Source: Nocardioides flavus (ex Wang et al. 2016) (GTDB lineage: Bacteria > Actinomycetota > Actinomycetes > Propionibacteriales > Nocardioidaceae). From it: DNA of 64,000 nucleotides. Location: assembly GCF_014653115.1 (NCBI RefSeq), contig NZ_BNAD01000003.1:248001-312000 (forward strand), in the 5' to 3' direction. Below the pieces are notes generated by a model. It ran no database searches, had not been told where the DNA came from, and saw only the letters and a program-made list of their open reading frames with translations. Below are positions 22,139-32,183 of this stretch, in pieces (the stretch's first letter is position 1; the number at the start of each line of letters is the position of its first letter). The position numbers were made by a program, and so were the translations under genes.

Positions 22139-23013
22139 TCCTGCAGGACCTCACGCATGAGGGCGGCGGTCTCCGACGGCGTCTTGCCGACCTTGACCCC
22201 GGCGGCCTCGAGGGCCTCCTTCTTCGCCTGAGCGGTGCCCGAGGAGCCCGACACGATGGCGCCGGCGTGGCCCATGGTCTTGCCCTCCGGGGCGGTGAAG
22301 CCAGCGACGTAGCCGACGACCGGCTTGGTCACGTGCTCCTTGATGTACGCCGCGGCCCGCTCCTCGGCGTCGCCGCCGATCTCGCCGATCATCACGATCG
22401 CCTTGGTCTCCGGGTCGTTCTCGAAGGCCTCGAGCGCGTCGATGTGCGTGGTGCCGACGATGGGGTCGCCACCGATGCCGATGGCGGTGGAGAAGCCGTA
22501 GTCCTTCAGCTCGTACATCATCTGGTAGGTCAGCGTGCCGGACTTCGACACGAGGCCGACCGGGCCCTTGCCCGCGATGGTGTGCGGCGTGATGCCGGCC
22601 AGCGACTCCTCCGGGGTGATGATGCCGGGGCAGTTGGGGCCGATCATCCGGGTGCTCTTGCCCTCGAGGTAGGCCACGACCTCGGCGGTGTCGAGGACCG
22701 GGACGCCCTCGGTGATGACCACCAGGAGGGGGATCTCGGCGTCGATGGCCTCGATGCAGGCGTCCTTGGTGAACGCCGGCGGCACGAAGGCGACGGACAC
22801 GTTGGCGCCGGTCTCCTTCATGGCCTCCTCGACCGTGCCGAAGACCGGGAGCTCCTTGCCGCCGAGCTCGACGGTGGTGCCGGCCTTGCGGGCGTTGACG
22901 CCGCCGACGATGTCGGCGCCGGACTCGACCATGAGGGTGGTGTGCTTGGCACCCATCCCACCCGTCATGCCCTGGACGATGATCTTGCTGTCCTTGTTGA
23001 GGTAGATAGACAT
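22132..23013 (-). CDS. sucD: Succinyl-CoA ligase, alpha subunit
   Basis: A 293-residue subunit that binds CoA and carries the phosphohistidine in the TCA cycle step making succinate and ATP or GTP. The N-terminal CoA site includes [13 protein letters not shown]. The active histidine is in [17 protein letters not shown] near residue 250. It starts 17 bases after the sucC stop with a ribosome site between, forming a two-gene operon. Confidence 0.97.
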   Translation of the reverse strand: MSIYLNKDSKIIVQGMTGGMGAKHTTLMVESGADIVGGVNARKAGTTVELGGKELPVFGTVEEAMKETGANVSVAFVPPAFTKDACIEAIDAEIPLLVVITEGVPVLDTAEVVAYLEGKSTRMIGPNCPGIITPEESLAGITPHTIAGKGPVGLVSKSGTLTYQMMYELKDYGFSTAIGIGGDPIVGTTHIDALEAFENDPETKAIVMIGEIGGDAEERAAAYIKEHVTKPVVGYVAGFTAPEGKTMGHAGAIVSGSSGTAQAKKEALEAAGVKVGKTPSETAALMREVLQDL

Positions 23014-23030
23014 CTCTTCAGTTCTCTCTC

Positions 23031-24200
23031 TCAGGCCCGGTGGGCGAGCTCGGCGGCCTTGTCGGCCGCGCCGTCCATCGTGTCGACCTGGGTGACCAGC
23101 GGGTGGTTGAGCTCGTCGAGGATGCGGCGACCCTCCTCCACGTTGTTGCCGTCGAGGCGCACCACGAGCGGCTTGGAGGCCTCGTCGCCGAGGATCTCGA
23201 GCGCGCCCTTGATGCCGTTGGCGACCTCGTCGCAGGCGGTGATGCCGCCGAAGACGTTGACGAACACGCTCTTGACCTGCGCGTCGTGGAGGATCACGTC
23301 GAGGCCGTCGGCCATGACCTGCGCGTTGGCGCCGCCGCCGATGTCGAGGAAGTTGGCCGGCTTCACGCCGCCGTGGGCCTCGCCGGCGTACGCGACGACG
23401 TCGAGGGTGCTCATGACGAGGCCCGCGCCGTTGCCGATGATGCCGACCTGGCCGTCGAGCTTGACGTAGTTGAGGCCCTTGTCCTTGGCCTTCGCCTCGA
23501 GCGGGTCGGCCTCCTCGCGGATCTCGAACTGAGCGTGGTCGGGGTGGCGCACCTCGGAGGCGTTGTCGTCGAGCGACACCTTGCCGTCGAGGGCCTCGAG
23601 CTTGTCGCCCTCGAGCCGGGCGAGCGGGTTGACCTCGACGAGGGTGGCGTCCTCCTCGACGTAGACCTTCCACAGCTTCTGGACCATCTCGATGGCCTGG
23701 TCGCGCAGCTCGGCGGGGAACTTGGCCTCGTCGACGATCGCGGCGGCCTTCTCCGGGGTCACGCCCTCGAGGGCGTCGATGCGGATCTGGCGCACGGCCT
23801 CGGGGTTGGTCTTGGCGACCTCCTCGATCTCCACGCCGCCCTCGACCGAGGCGATGCACAGGTGCGAGCGGTTGGAGCGGTCGAGCAGGAAGGAGAAGTA
23901 GTACTCCTCCACCGGCGGCGTCGCCGGGGTCACCAGGACCCGGTTGACGGTGAGGCCCTTGATCTCCATGCCGAGGATGTCGCGGGCGTAGGACTCGGCC
24001 TCGTCGGCGGTCTTGGCGATCTTGACGCCGCCCGCCTTGCCGCGGCCGCCGGCCTTGACCTGCGCCTTGACGACGGTGACGCCGCCCATCTCCTCGGCGG
24101 CAGCGCGGGCGGCCTCCGGGGTCTCGGCCACGACACCCAGGGTGGTCGCTACTCCATGCTTGGCGAAGAGCTCCTTCGCCTGAAATTCCATCAGGTCCAC
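23031..24200 (-). CDS. sucC: Succinyl-CoA ligase, beta subunit
   Basis: A 389-residue subunit with an ATP-grasp domain that binds nucleotide and succinate. [16 protein letters not shown] (about 46-61) is the nucleotide-binding loop. The C-terminal half has [24 protein letters not shown] and [17 protein letters not shown] 24200 is chosen because the resulting [12 protein letters not shown] matches the family start MDLxEYQAKELF. The ATG at 24191 is the alternative. It is the first gene of sucCD and diverges from the photolyase gene. Confidence 0.96.
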   Translation of the reverse strand: MDLMEFQAKELFAKHGVATTLGVVAETPEAARAAAEEMGGVTVVKAQVKAGGRGKAGGVKIAKTADEAESYARDILGMEIKGLTVNRVLVTPATPPVEEYYFSFLLDRSNRSHLCIASVEGGVEIEEVAKTNPEAVRQIRIDALEGVTPEKAAAIVDEAKFPAELRDQAIEMVQKLWKVYVEEDATLVEVNPLARLEGDKLEALDGKVSLDDNASEVRHPDHAQFEIREEADPLEAKAKDKGLNYVKLDGQVGIIGNGAGLVMSTLDVVAYAGEAHGGVKPANFLDIGGGANAQVMADGLDVILHDAQVKSVFVNVFGGITACDEVANGIKGALEILGDEASKPLVVRLDGNNVEEGRRILDELNHPLVTQVDTMDGAADKAAELAHRA

Positions 24201-24314
24201 GAGGTGACCAGTCCTTTTCGTCTGCGAGCAGGGGGGGATTACCTCTCGGCACCCTAGACCTCCCGAGCGTGGTCGCACGAGGTCGGGTGAGCGTGGTGGT
24301 GCTCACTCCCGGAC

Positions 24315-24320
24315 TACGTT
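24315..24320 (+). promoter_or_regulatory. Probable -10 hexamer of the photolyase gene
   Basis: TACGTT ends six bases before the ATG. Just upstream, GTGAGC (24287-24292) and GCTCAC (24301-24306) form an inverted repeat that may be an operator for phr. Confidence 0.4.
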
Positions 24321-24326
24321 GAGGCC

Positions 24327-25637
24327 ATGTCATCGGTCATGTGGTTCCGCAGGGACCTGCGGGTCAGGGACAACCCGGCGCTGCTCGCGGCGCTCGAGGA
24401 GGGCCCGGTGACGGCGCTCTTCGTGCTCGACCCCGCGATCTGGGCGGGCGCCGGGCCCGCGCGACGCGCGTGGCTCGCCGCCAACGTGCTGTCCCTCGCC
24501 GAGCGGATCCCGCTGACCATCCACCACGGCGACCCGCGCGAGGTCGTGCCCCGGGTGGCGGACGGACGGCGGGTGCACGTCGCCGGCGAGACCACGCCGT
24601 ACGGTCGCCGGCGCGACGACGCGGTCGGGGAGCAGGTCGAGCTCGTGGCCACCGGTTCCCCGTACGCCGTGGGGCCGGGGCGCGTCCGCAACGGCAGCGG
24701 CGACCCCTACCAGGTGTTCAGCGCCTTCGCGCGGGCCTGGCGCGAGCACGGCTGGTCGGAGCCCGCCCGCACGCCCCGCTCCCCCGACATCGAGCCGGGC
24801 GACTCCCACCGGCGCGCCCTCGACCTGCTGCACCGGGCCGTCGACGACGCTCCGTTCGACCTGCCCGGCGCCGGGGAGGACGCCGCCTGGCGTCGCTGGC
24901 GCGCCTTCCGCGACGACGGCCTGCAGGACTACGGCTCCGAGCGCAACCGGCCCGACCACGACGGCACCTCGCGGCTCTCGCCGTACCTCCACCTCGGGGT
25001 GCTGCACCCCCGCTCGCTGCTCGCCGAGGTCGACCACGGCTCGACCTACGCCACCGAGCTGGCCTGGCGCGACTTCTACGCCGACGTGCTGTGGCACTCC
25101 CCCGAGTCGGCCTGGTCGGACCTCAAGCCGGCGCTGGAGGGCATGAGGTACGACGACCCGGAGGACGCCATCGAGGCCTGGCGCACCGGCACGACCGGGT
25201 TCCCCATCGTCGACGCGGGGATGCGGCAGCTGCGCGAGACCGGGTGGATGCACAACCGGGTGCGGATGATCACCGCGTCCTTCCTCACCAAGGACCTCCA
25301 CGTGTGGTGGCCCGTGGGGGCGCGGCACTTCCTCGACCTGCTGATCGACGGCGACGTCGCCTCCAACAACCACGGGTGGCAGTGGGTGGCCGGCACCGGG
25401 ACCGACGCCTCTCCCTACTTCCGCGTCTTCAACCCCGTCACCCAGGGCCTCAAGTTCGACCCGCAGGGCGACTACGTACGGCGGTGGGTGCCCGAGCTGG
25501 CGCACCTGCCGGGCAAGGCCGCGCACGAGCCGTGGAAGTCCGACGTGGGCTACGAGCACGACTACCCGCTGCGCATCGTCGACCACGCCGACGAGCGGCG
25601 CGAGGCGCTCGAGCGCTACCAGGCGGTGCGTGGCTGA
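24327..25637 (+). CDS. phr: Deoxyribodipyrimidine photolyase
   Basis: A 436-residue flavoprotein that uses light to split pyrimidine dimers in DNA. The N-terminal antenna domain begins [16 protein letters not shown]. The FAD-binding half contains [11 protein letters not shown] (near 213), [22 protein letters not shown] and [20 protein letters not shown], the conserved core of the photolyase/cryptochrome family. Length and motifs fit a class I CPD photolyase. It stands between sucC and the M23 peptidase gene, inside an otherwise conserved housekeeping block. Confidence 0.94.
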   Translation: MSSVMWFRRDLRVRDNPALLAALEEGPVTALFVLDPAIWAGAGPARRAWLAANVLSLAERIPLTIHHGDPREVVPRVADGRRVHVAGETTPYGRRRDDAVGEQVELVATGSPYAVGPGRVRNGSGDPYQVFSAFARAWREHGWSEPARTPRSPDIEPGDSHRRALDLLHRAVDDAPFDLPGAGEDAAWRRWRAFRDDGLQDYGSERNRPDHDGTSRLSPYLHLGVLHPRSLLAEVDHGSTYATELAWRDFYADVLWHSPESAWSDLKPALEGMRYDDPEDAIEAWRTGTTGFPIVDAGMRQLRETGWMHNRVRMITASFLTKDLHVWWPVGARHFLDLLIDGDVASNNHGWQWVAGTGTDASPYFRVFNPVTQGLKFDPQGDYVRRWVPELAHLPGKAAHEPWKSDVGYEHDYPLRIVDHADERREALERYQAVRG

Positions 25638-25707
25638 CGCGTGCCCGCCGCAGGACGTCCGCATAACGGGCGTCGCACCGGGGTATGTGAACTCTTTTGG
25701 TCGAGGG

Positions 25708-25738
25708 TTGCACTTTCCCGTGATCCTTCCGTTACAGT
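25708..25738 (+). promoter_or_regulatory. Likely promoter of the M23 peptidase gene
   Basis: TTGCAC (25708-25713) and TACAGT (25733-25738), 19 bases apart, in the AT-richer part of the 160-base gap. They predict a leader of about 55 bases. No c-di-AMP riboswitch consensus is visible. Confidence 0.4.
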
Positions 25739-25797
25739 CGTGCGCGGTCTAGCCGACCCGAACCCCCCTGACGATCCGGCAGATTGGTAACTCCTCC

Positions 25798-26625
25798 ATG
25801 GGCAACCACCGAGCGGAGCGCGCTCCCAGGCGACGCACCTCGGCACCGGATGCACCCACGATCGGCAAGCGGCGCGCCACCACGCCGTCGCGCCGTCCCC
25901 TGGTGAAGCTCCCGTCCCTCCCCCTCGTGGCCGGCGTCGCCGTCCTCGCGGTGTCCGCCGGTGGCGCCGTCACCGCCTCCGGGACGGGTGTCACCGCGCT
26001 GACCTCGACCGGGACCGCGGTCGAGGCCGCCGGGTCGGTGGGCCAGGCCGCCGGGCAGGCGCTCTCGCGCCGCGGCGTGATCGTCAGCCGCGACGCCACC
26101 CGCGACCCCGGGAGCGAGGAGACCGACCCCGAGCTCATCGCCCTGGCCGAGAAGCAGATGGCCGAGCGCGCCGCGAAGCTCGAGGAGATGCGCGAGGCCG
26201 CGGAGAAGCAGGCGGCGAAGATCAAGGAGAACAAGTGGGTTCTCCCCCTCAACAGCTACGGCATCACCGCCACCTTCGGCCAGTACGGTCTCTGGGCCAG
26301 CTATCACACCGGCCTCGACTTCAACGCCAACAGCGGCGACCCGATCCTCTCCGTCGCCAACGGCACGGTCACCTCGACCGGCTACGACGGGGCGTACGGC
26401 AACAAGACGGTCGTCACCCTCGATGACGGCACCGAGATCTGGTACTGCCACCAGACCGCGATCTACGTCTCGGTCGGCGACCGCGTCAACGGGGGCGAGA
26501 CCATCGGCACCGTCGGCGCCACCGGCAACGTCACCGGCTCGCACCTGCACCTCGAGGTCCGCCCCGGCGGCGGCGGTCCGGTCGACCCGTTCCAGGCGTT
26601 CGTCGAGCACGGCATCGTTCCGTGA
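25798..26625 (+). CDS. M23 family metallopeptidase
   Basis: A 275-residue exported or membrane-anchored LytM-type endopeptidase acting on peptidoglycan cross-links. Residues 1-36 are basic, a hydrophobic helix covers about 40-62, a charged helical segment (about 105-145) may be a coiled coil, and the catalytic domain follows. The zinc motifs are HTGLDF (about 176) and HLHLEV near 255; YCHQ supplies the extra histidine. The same gene lies near pcrA in other actinobacteria. It shares the hairpin at 26620-26656 with pcrA. Confidence 0.9.
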   Translation: MGNHRAERAPRRRTSAPDAPTIGKRRATTPSRRPLVKLPSLPLVAGVAVLAVSAGGAVTASGTGVTALTSTGTAVEAAGSVGQAAGQALSRRGVIVSRDATRDPGSEETDPELIALAEKQMAERAAKLEEMREAAEKQAAKIKENKWVLPLNSYGITATFGQYGLWASYHTGLDFNANSGDPILSVANGTVTSTGYDGAYGNKTVVTLDDGTEIWYCHQTAIYVSVGDRVNGGETIGTVGATGNVTGSHLHLEVRPGGGGPVDPFQAFVEHGIVP

Positions 26626-26656
26626 CCGAGCCCGCGAAGCGGGCTTGAGGTCACGG
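26620..26656. terminator. Bidirectional terminator between the M23 gene and pcrA
   Basis: Outer arms CCGTGACC (26620-26627) and GGTCACGG (26649-26656), inner arms AGCCCGC and GCGGGCT, and a GAA loop. The hairpin includes the M23 stop codon and faces the pcrA end 36 bases away. Confidence 0.75.
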
Positions 26657-26691
26657 AAGATCGAGTAGCTGCTCGACCGTCCCTCGCGGGG

Positions 26692-29094
26692 CTAGAGCTT
26701 CTCCACCGGCGCGTAGCGCAGGAGCAGCCGCTTGACGCCCTCGGAGCCGAAGTCGATGGAGGCCACGGACTTCTCCGCAGCACCTTCGACGGCCACGACG
26801 GTGCCCATCCCGAACGAGTCGTGGACCACCCGGTCGCCCGGCGACAGGCTCGGGATGGCGCGGGCCGGCTTGGCCTTGGCCGCGGCGTCGGCGCGCAGCG
26901 CGGCGGAGCTGAAGTTGCGGCGCCCGGCGTCGGTGGGCGTGCCGAGTCGCGTGGATCCGCCGGTGAGGTCCTGGCGTCCCCACCGGGTCTGCTCGGCCGC
27001 GGTGCGCCGCCAGTCGACGAGGTCGACCGGGAGCTCGTCGAGGAAGCGGCTGGCCGGGTTGTGGCTGGGCGCGCCCCACGCCGAGCGGACGAGCGCACGC
27101 GAGATGTAGAGGCGCTTCTCGGCACGGGTCAGCCCGACGTAGGCGAGCCGTCGCTCCTCCTCGAGCTCGGGCTGGTCGCCGAGCGAGCGCTGGTGGGGGA
27201 AGACCCCGTCCTCGAGCCCGGTGAGGAAGACGACGGGGAACTCCAGGCCCTTGGCGGTGTGGAGGGTCATCAACGTGACGACCCCGGAGTCGTCGCCGTC
27301 GGGGGCGTCGGGGATCTGGTCGGCGTCGGCGACGAGCGCGACGCGCTCGAGGAAGTCGCCCAGCCCGACGGCCACCGTGCCGGCCTCGACCTCCGACGGG
27401 TCGGCGCTCGGGCCCGGCTGCGGGTCCTCGGCGAACTCGCGCGCCACCGCGACGAGCTCGGCGAGGTTCTCCACGCGGGTGCCGTCCTGGGGGTCGTCGC
27501 TGGCCTCGAGCTCGGCCAGGTAGCCGGTGCGCTCGAGGACCGACTCGAGGATCACGTCGGGGCGCTCGTCGGCCTCGACCATCGACTGCAGCTCCTGCAT
27601 GATCGCCACGAACGACTCGATGTTCCTCAGGCTGCGCGTGGCGAGCCCGGGCGCCTCCGCGGCCCGGGTCAGCGCCTCCCAGAAGGTGATCCGGTCGCGC
27701 TCGGCGAGCGCGGCGACACAGGCCTCGGCCCGGTCGCCGATGCCGCGCTTGGGCGTGTTGAGCACCCGGCGCAGCGAGATCTCGTCGGAGGTGTTGGCCA
27801 GCACCCGCAGGTAGGCCAGCGCGTCGCGGACCTCCTTGCGCTCGTAGAAGCGCACCCCGCCGACGACCTTGTAGGGCTGGCCGGTGCGGATGAACACCTC
27901 CTCGAACACGCGCGACTGGGCGTTGGTGCGGTAGAAGACGGCGACGTCGGCGGGGCGTACGCCGTGCTCGTCGACGAGCCGGTCGATCTCCTCGCTGACG
28001 AAGCGGGCCTCGTCGTGCTCGTCGTCGGAGACGTAGCCGACGATGCGCTCACCCTCTCCCGCGTCGGTCCACAGCCGCTTGGGCTTGCGTCCGCGGTTGT
28101 TGCCGATCACCGAGTTGGCGGCGCTCAGGATGGTCTGGGTCGAGCGGTAGTTCTGCTCGAGCAGGATCGTGGTGGCGTCGGGGAAGTCCTGCTCGAAGTC
28201 GAGGATGTTGCGGATGTCGGCGCCACGGAAGGCGTAGATCGACTGGTCGGCGTCACCGACGACCATCAGCTCGCTGGGCCCGACCTGCTCACCCGCGGCC
28301 TCGACGGGGTCGATCTCGAAGGAGGTGCCGCAGAGCTGCTGGATGAGGCTGTACTGGGCGTGGTTGGTGTCCTGGTACTCGTCCACCAGCACGTGGCGGA
28401 ACCGGCGACGGTAGTTCTCGCGGACGTCGGGGAACGCCTGGAGCAGGTGGACGGTCGTCATGATGAGGTCGTCGAAGTCGAGGGCGTTGGCCTCGCGCAG
28501 GCGGCGCTGGTAGGCCGCGAACGCCTTGGCGTAGGCCTCCTCGAAGGAGTTGCGCGCCTCCTTGGCGGCGTCCTCGGCGTCGCGGAGCTCGTTCTTCTGG
28601 TCGGAGACCCAGTTGAGCACGGCGTTGGGCTGGTAGCGCTTGGGGTCGAGCTCGAGGTCGCGCAGGACGAGCGTCATCAGCCGCTTGGAGTCGGCGGCGT
28701 CGTAGATGGAGAAGTTGGACTTCAGCCCGACCCGGTCGATCTCCTTGCGCAGGATGCGCACGCACGCGGAGTGGAACGTGGAGACCCACATGATCCGCGC
28801 GCGCCGGCCGACCAGGTCCTCGACGCGGGCCTTCATCTCGGCAGCGGCCTTGTTGGTGAACGTGATCGCGAGGATCGAGCCGGGGTGGGCCTTGCGCTCG
28901 TTGATCAGCCAGGCGATGCGCCGGGTGAGCACCCGGGTCTTGCCCGATCCCGCGCCGGCGACCACGAGCAGGGGCGCACCGGAGTGCACCACGGCCGCCC
29001 GCTGGGGCTCGTTGAGCCCGGCGAGGAGGGGGTGGTCGGTGCGCTCGAAGAGCGCCTGGTCGGCGGGACCGGCAGGGGTGTCAGTACGGCTCAT
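26692..29094 (-). CDS. pcrA: ATP-dependent DNA helicase PcrA/UvrD
   Basis: An 800-residue superfamily 1A helicase unwinding DNA 3' to 5' in repair and replication restart. Walker A is AGAGSGKT (46-53). Walker B is VDEYQDTNH near 237. Motif III is VGDADQSIYAFRGA and motif V VTLMTLHTAKGLEFPVV. The last 60 residues form the PcrA-type Tudor-like domain (PGDRVVHDSFGMGTVVAVEG), which binds RNA polymerase in relatives. TAGGCT lies nine bases before the ATG. Confidence 0.96.
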   Translation of the reverse strand: MSRTDTPAGPADQALFERTDHPLLAGLNEPQRAAVVHSGAPLLVVAGAGSGKTRVLTRRIAWLINERKAHPGSILAITFTNKAAAEMKARVEDLVGRRARIMWVSTFHSACVRILRKEIDRVGLKSNFSIYDAADSKRLMTLVLRDLELDPKRYQPNAVLNWVSDQKNELRDAEDAAKEARNSFEEAYAKAFAAYQRRLREANALDFDDLIMTTVHLLQAFPDVRENYRRRFRHVLVDEYQDTNHAQYSLIQQLCGTSFEIDPVEAAGEQVGPSELMVVGDADQSIYAFRGADIRNILDFEQDFPDATTILLEQNYRSTQTILSAANSVIGNNRGRKPKRLWTDAGEGERIVGYVSDDEHDEARFVSEEIDRLVDEHGVRPADVAVFYRTNAQSRVFEEVFIRTGQPYKVVGGVRFYERKEVRDALAYLRVLANTSDEISLRRVLNTPKRGIGDRAEACVAALAERDRITFWEALTRAAEAPGLATRSLRNIESFVAIMQELQSMVEADERPDVILESVLERTGYLAELEASDDPQDGTRVENLAELVAVAREFAEDPQPGPSADPSEVEAGTVAVGLGDFLERVALVADADQIPDAPDGDDSGVVTLMTLHTAKGLEFPVVFLTGLEDGVFPHQRSLGDQPELEEERRLAYVGLTRAEKRLYISRALVRSAWGAPSHNPASRFLDELPVDLVDWRRTAAEQTRWGRQDLTGGSTRLGTPTDAGRRNFSSAALRADAAAKAKPARAIPSLSPGDRVVHDSFGMGTVVAVEGAAEKSVASIDFGSEGVKRLLLRYAPVEKL

Positions 29095-29165
29095 GTCCCG
29101 TCCAGCCTATGCGGGCGGTGGGACAGCCGTACGCCCGCTCCCGCCGCCCTGTGGACCGAGGTGGA

Positions 29166-29519
29166 TCAGGCGTGCGTGGGCGACCAGAACACCGCGACCG
29201 CGATGTTGGCGACCGTCAGCGCCAGCAGGGCGTAGTAGAGCCCCTGCGGGATGCTCGGCTTGCGCAGGTTGACCATCACCAGCACCAGGATGACGAGGCC
29301 GACGGCGAACTTCACGCCGAGCTTGACGTGGTCGGGGCTGCCGAGGGCCTCCAGCACGCCGACGAGCAGCAGCCCGGCCAGGAAGGCCGTGCCGGAGCCG
29401 TCGCGCATCAACGAGTTGACGGCCTTCTGCTCCGAGCGCAGCTGCACCAGCAGGCCGCCGAGCAGCGCGGCGTAGCCGAGGATGTGGACGAAGAGCAGCA
29501 CCAGCCGCAGGGTCTCCAT
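29166..29519 (-). CDS. Small integral membrane protein
   Basis: A 117-residue protein made almost entirely of four hydrophobic segments (for example LRLVLLFVHILGYAALLGGLL and VKFAVGLVILVLVMVNL). I recognise no named family. The ATG at 29519 is preferred over a GTG six bases upstream because TAGGGT precedes it by six bases. It lies between pcrA and the stress protein gene on the same strand. Function is unknown. Confidence 0.7.
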   Translation of the reverse strand: METLRLVLLFVHILGYAALLGGLLVQLRSEQKAVNSLMRDGSGTAFLAGLLLVGVLEALGSPDHVKLGVKFAVGLVILVLVMVNLRKPSIPQGLYYALLALTVANIAVAVFWSPTHA

Positions 29520-29525
29520 GGCCAC

Positions 29526-29531
29526 ACCCTA
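29526..29531 (-). promoter_or_regulatory. Probable -10 hexamer of the small membrane protein gene
   Basis: TAGGGT on the minus strand, six bases from the ATG at 29519. Confidence 0.4.
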
Positions 29532-29544
29532 GGGCGGTGCGTGC

Positions 29545-29988
29545 CTACTTCCTCTGCCGGGGCGCCGGGCGTACGACGAGCACCGGGCACGGCGCGTAGT
29601 GCTGGACGCGCTGCGCGGTGCTGCCGACGAGGACGGCGTCGCTCAGGCCGCGACCGCCGGCGGCGACCACGACGAGACCGGCGTCGTACTGCTTGGCGGC
29701 CTTGATGATCTCGTTGGCCGCCGAACCGCTGCGGATGCGCTTGTTGACCTTGGGGCCCCAGCCCTCGAAGACCGCGGCGATCGTGTCGACCGCGCTCTGG
29801 GCGGCGTCGCGGAACGACCCGTCGAACGCGCCCCCCGACACGTCGTCGGCGAACGCGACGGACGCGAGTGGACGGAGCACCGCGACGACGGAGATCTCGG
29901 AGATCTTCGTCGGGTCGGCGAAGGACTTGAGGTGCTTGGCGGCGGCCAGCGACTGCTTCGAGCCGTCCGTGGCGACGATGACGTGCAT
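29545..29988 (-). CDS. Universal stress protein
   Basis: A 147-residue single UspA domain. It opens with the strand MHVIVATDGSKQSLAAA and ends with the ATP-binding pattern GGRGLSDAVLVGSTAQRV followed by CPVLVVRP. Members bind ATP or cAMP and modulate stress physiology. The ATG at 29988 overlaps the permease stop (TGATG), so it is translationally coupled to the permease and may regulate it, as seen for other Usp-transporter pairs. Confidence 0.92.
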   Translation of the reverse strand: MHVIVATDGSKQSLAAAKHLKSFADPTKISEISVVAVLRPLASVAFADDVSGGAFDGSFRDAAQSAVDTIAAVFEGWGPKVNKRIRSGSAANEIIKAAKQYDAGLVVVAAGGRGLSDAVLVGSTAQRVQHYAPCPVLVVRPAPRQRK

Positions 29989-31418
29989 CAGAGGTCTCCC
30001 TTCGGCGTGCGTGAGGCGGTGCCGGGACGGGCCGACCCGCCACCGAGCAGCTGCTCGACCAGGAACAGCACGACACCCACCGCCAGCAGGCCGGCGCACC
30101 ACAGCAGCGAGGCCGGGTCGTCGTAGACCGCGTAGTAGAGGATGGCGAGGTTGCCGAGGAGGCCGACGACGAGCAGCGGGGTGCTGGCCCGGAAGGCCCG
30201 CTCGTCCTCGTCCTGCCCGCGCAGCTTGAGGCAGGTCGCGATCACCAGCGCGTAGATGACCAGCAGGAAGACCACCGTCACCAGCGCGAGCCGGTTGACC
30301 AGGTCGATGCCCCCGCCGGCCGCGGTGACCGCGTAGCCGGTGACGAGCAGGGTGCCCACGACCAGTCCGCTGAACAGCAGGCCCACCCAGGGGCTGCGTC
30401 GCGTCTCGTGGACCTTGGCGAAGACCCCGGGCACCACGTCCTCGCGCGCCATCCCGTAGAGGATGCGGGGCTGGGTGACGAGGGTGACCAGGGTGGTGTT
30501 GGTGATCGCGACCAGCGCGATGACGGTGAAGATCGTGGTCATCAGGTCGGTGGAGAAGGGCAGGATCCCCTGCTTGACGACCTCGAGCAGCGCGACCTCG
30601 GACTCGGCCAGGGTGTCGACCGGCACGGTCAGGGCCGCGGCCATCGACACCAGGACGTAGACGACGCCCGCGACGACCATGCCCCCGATGAGGGAGCGGG
30701 GGAAGGCCCGGTAGGGGTCGACGGTCTCCTCGGCGACGTTGGCGGTGTTCTCGAAGCCGGTCATCGCGAAGAACGACAGCGCCACGCCGGCCAGGACGGC
30801 GAGTGCCGGGTTGCCCGAGACGCTGATGTCGATGAGGACGCCGAAGTCGGCGTTGCCCTCCGCGACGTACCAGATGCCGATGACCATGACGATGACCAGG
30901 CCGCTGAGCTCGATGAAGGTCATCAGCATGTTCATCACCACCGACTCGGTGATGCCGATGAAGTTGATGACGACCAGGACCGCGACGAAGACCAGCGAGA
31001 CGATCACCGCCGGCGGCCCGCCCCCGTCGAAGAGCTGGGAGAAGTACGACGCGAAGCCGGTCGCCAGCGAGCCCGTGGCGGCGAAGCTCGCGGACAGGAA
31101 CGACACGGTCACCAGGAACGTGAGGGCCTTGTTGCCGAACGCCTTCTGGACGTAGAGCGAGGACCCGGCGGCCTGGGGGTACTTCGTCACCAGCTCGGCG
31201 TAGGCCGACCCGGTGATCGCGGCCACCGTGACGCCGGCGGCGAACGCGATCCAGAAGGCACCGCCGACCGCGGCCGCGACCAGGCCGATGAGCACGTAGA
31301 TGCCGGAGCCCAGGACGTCGCCGAGGGTGTAGAAGAACAGCTGCGGGCCGGTGATGGACCGCTTGAGGCGGTCCTCGTCGTCATCGGCGTACGGAACTGT
31401 GGCGGTGGAGTCGGCCAC
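29988..31418 (-). CDS. APC-family amino acid permease
   Basis: A 476-residue transporter with twelve hydrophobic segments. The first helix has the signature GDVLGSGIYVLIGL. Others include SAYAELVTKYPQAAGSSLYVQKAFG and GFENTANVAEETVDPYRAFPRSL, as in amino acid/polyamine/organocation carriers. The likely activity is uptake of an amino acid or polyamine, but the substrate is not predictable. GTG 31418 is the start. Its stop overlaps the universal stress protein start. Confidence 0.9.
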   Translation of the reverse strand: MADSTATVPYADDDEDRLKRSITGPQLFFYTLGDVLGSGIYVLIGLVAAAVGGAFWIAFAAGVTVAAITGSAYAELVTKYPQAAGSSLYVQKAFGNKALTFLVTVSFLSASFAATGSLATGFASYFSQLFDGGGPPAVIVSLVFVAVLVVINFIGITESVVMNMLMTFIELSGLVIVMVIGIWYVAEGNADFGVLIDISVSGNPALAVLAGVALSFFAMTGFENTANVAEETVDPYRAFPRSLIGGMVVAGVVYVLVSMAAALTVPVDTLAESEVALLEVVKQGILPFSTDLMTTIFTVIALVAITNTTLVTLVTQPRILYGMAREDVVPGVFAKVHETRRSPWVGLLFSGLVVGTLLVTGYAVTAAGGGIDLVNRLALVTVVFLLVIYALVIATCLKLRGQDEDERAFRASTPLLVVGLLGNLAILYYAVYDDPASLLWCAGLLAVGVVLFLVEQLLGGGSARPGTASRTPKGDL

Positions 31419-31517
31419 GGGGCCTCGCTTCCCGAGTGGGGGTGGGGATCACTCGACCCCACCGCCTCCGGGGGCCGATGTCAATCGGCGCCCACCCGTG
31501 CGGGGGCGGTGCCGGGC

Positions 31518-32183
31518 TCAGAGCAGGCGCCGGTCCGAGGCCCACTTCGTCAGCTCGTGACGGCTCGAGAGCTGGAGCTTGCGCAGCACCGACGACATGT
31601 GCGTCTCGACGGTCTTGACCGAGATGAAGAGCTCCTTGGCGACCTCCTTGTAGGCGTAGCCGCGGGCGATCAGGCGCATCACCTCCCGCTCGCGCTCGGT
31701 CAGCCGGTCGAGGTCCTCGTCGACGGCCGCGACGTCGATCGAACCCGCGAACGCGTCGAGGACGAAGCCGGCCAGGCGCGGCGAGAACACCGCGTCTCCC
31801 CCGGCGACCCGCACGACGGCGTCGACGAGCTCGGGTCCGGTGATGGTCTTGGTGACGTAGCCGCGGGCCCCGCCGCGGATGGTCCCGATGACGTCCTCGG
31901 CGGCGTCGGAGACCGACAGCGCGAGGTAGAGCGTGTCGGGCGAGGGCTGGCGGCGCATCACCTCGACGCCTCCCCCGCCGGGCAGGTGCACGTCGAGCAG
32001 CACGACCTGCGGGCGCAGTTCGCGCACCACGTCGACGGCAGCGTCCGCGTCGGCGGCCTCGCCGACGACCTCGACCACGCCCGCGCCGCTGGCGGCGAGC
32101 TCGGCGCGCACCCCCGCCCGGAACATCGCGTGGTCGTCGACGAGGACGACCCGCACGGGTCCTGCGCTGGCGGTCTCGGTCAT
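31518..32183 (-). CDS. LuxR/NarL-type response regulator
   Basis: A 221-residue regulator. The receiver domain (10-130) has VDDHAMF at the N-terminus, the phosphorylated Asp64 in VLLDVHLPG and the conserved Lys in GYVTKTI. The C-terminal GerE helix-turn-helix (about 158-215) contains LTEREREVMRLIARGYAYKEVA and SVKTVETHMSSVLRKLQ. Its ATG overlaps the kinase stop (ATGA), so the two are coupled. It probably controls envelope-stress genes including the divergent PspC gene. Confidence 0.95.
   Translation of the reverse strand: MTETASAGPVRVVLVDDHAMFRAGVRAELAASGAGVVEVVGEAADADAAVDVVRELRPQVVLLDVHLPGGGGVEVMRRQPSPDTLYLALSVSDAAEDVIGTIRGGARGYVTKTITGPELVDAVVRVAGGDAVFSPRLAGFVLDAFAGSIDVAAVDEDLDRLTEREREVMRLIARGYAYKEVAKELFISVKTVETHMSSVLRKLQLSSRHELTKWASDRRLL

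Noticed and set aside
25638..25797. Possible c-di-AMP (ydaO) riboswitch before the M23 peptidase gene
   Set aside because: Such switches precede cell-wall hydrolases in actinobacteria, but the leader is only about 55 bases and lacks the conserved blocks.
30005..30025. Second copy of the mdh-side hairpin sequence
   Set aside because: Only a partial match (GTGCGTGAGGC) without the opposite arm, inside the permease gene.
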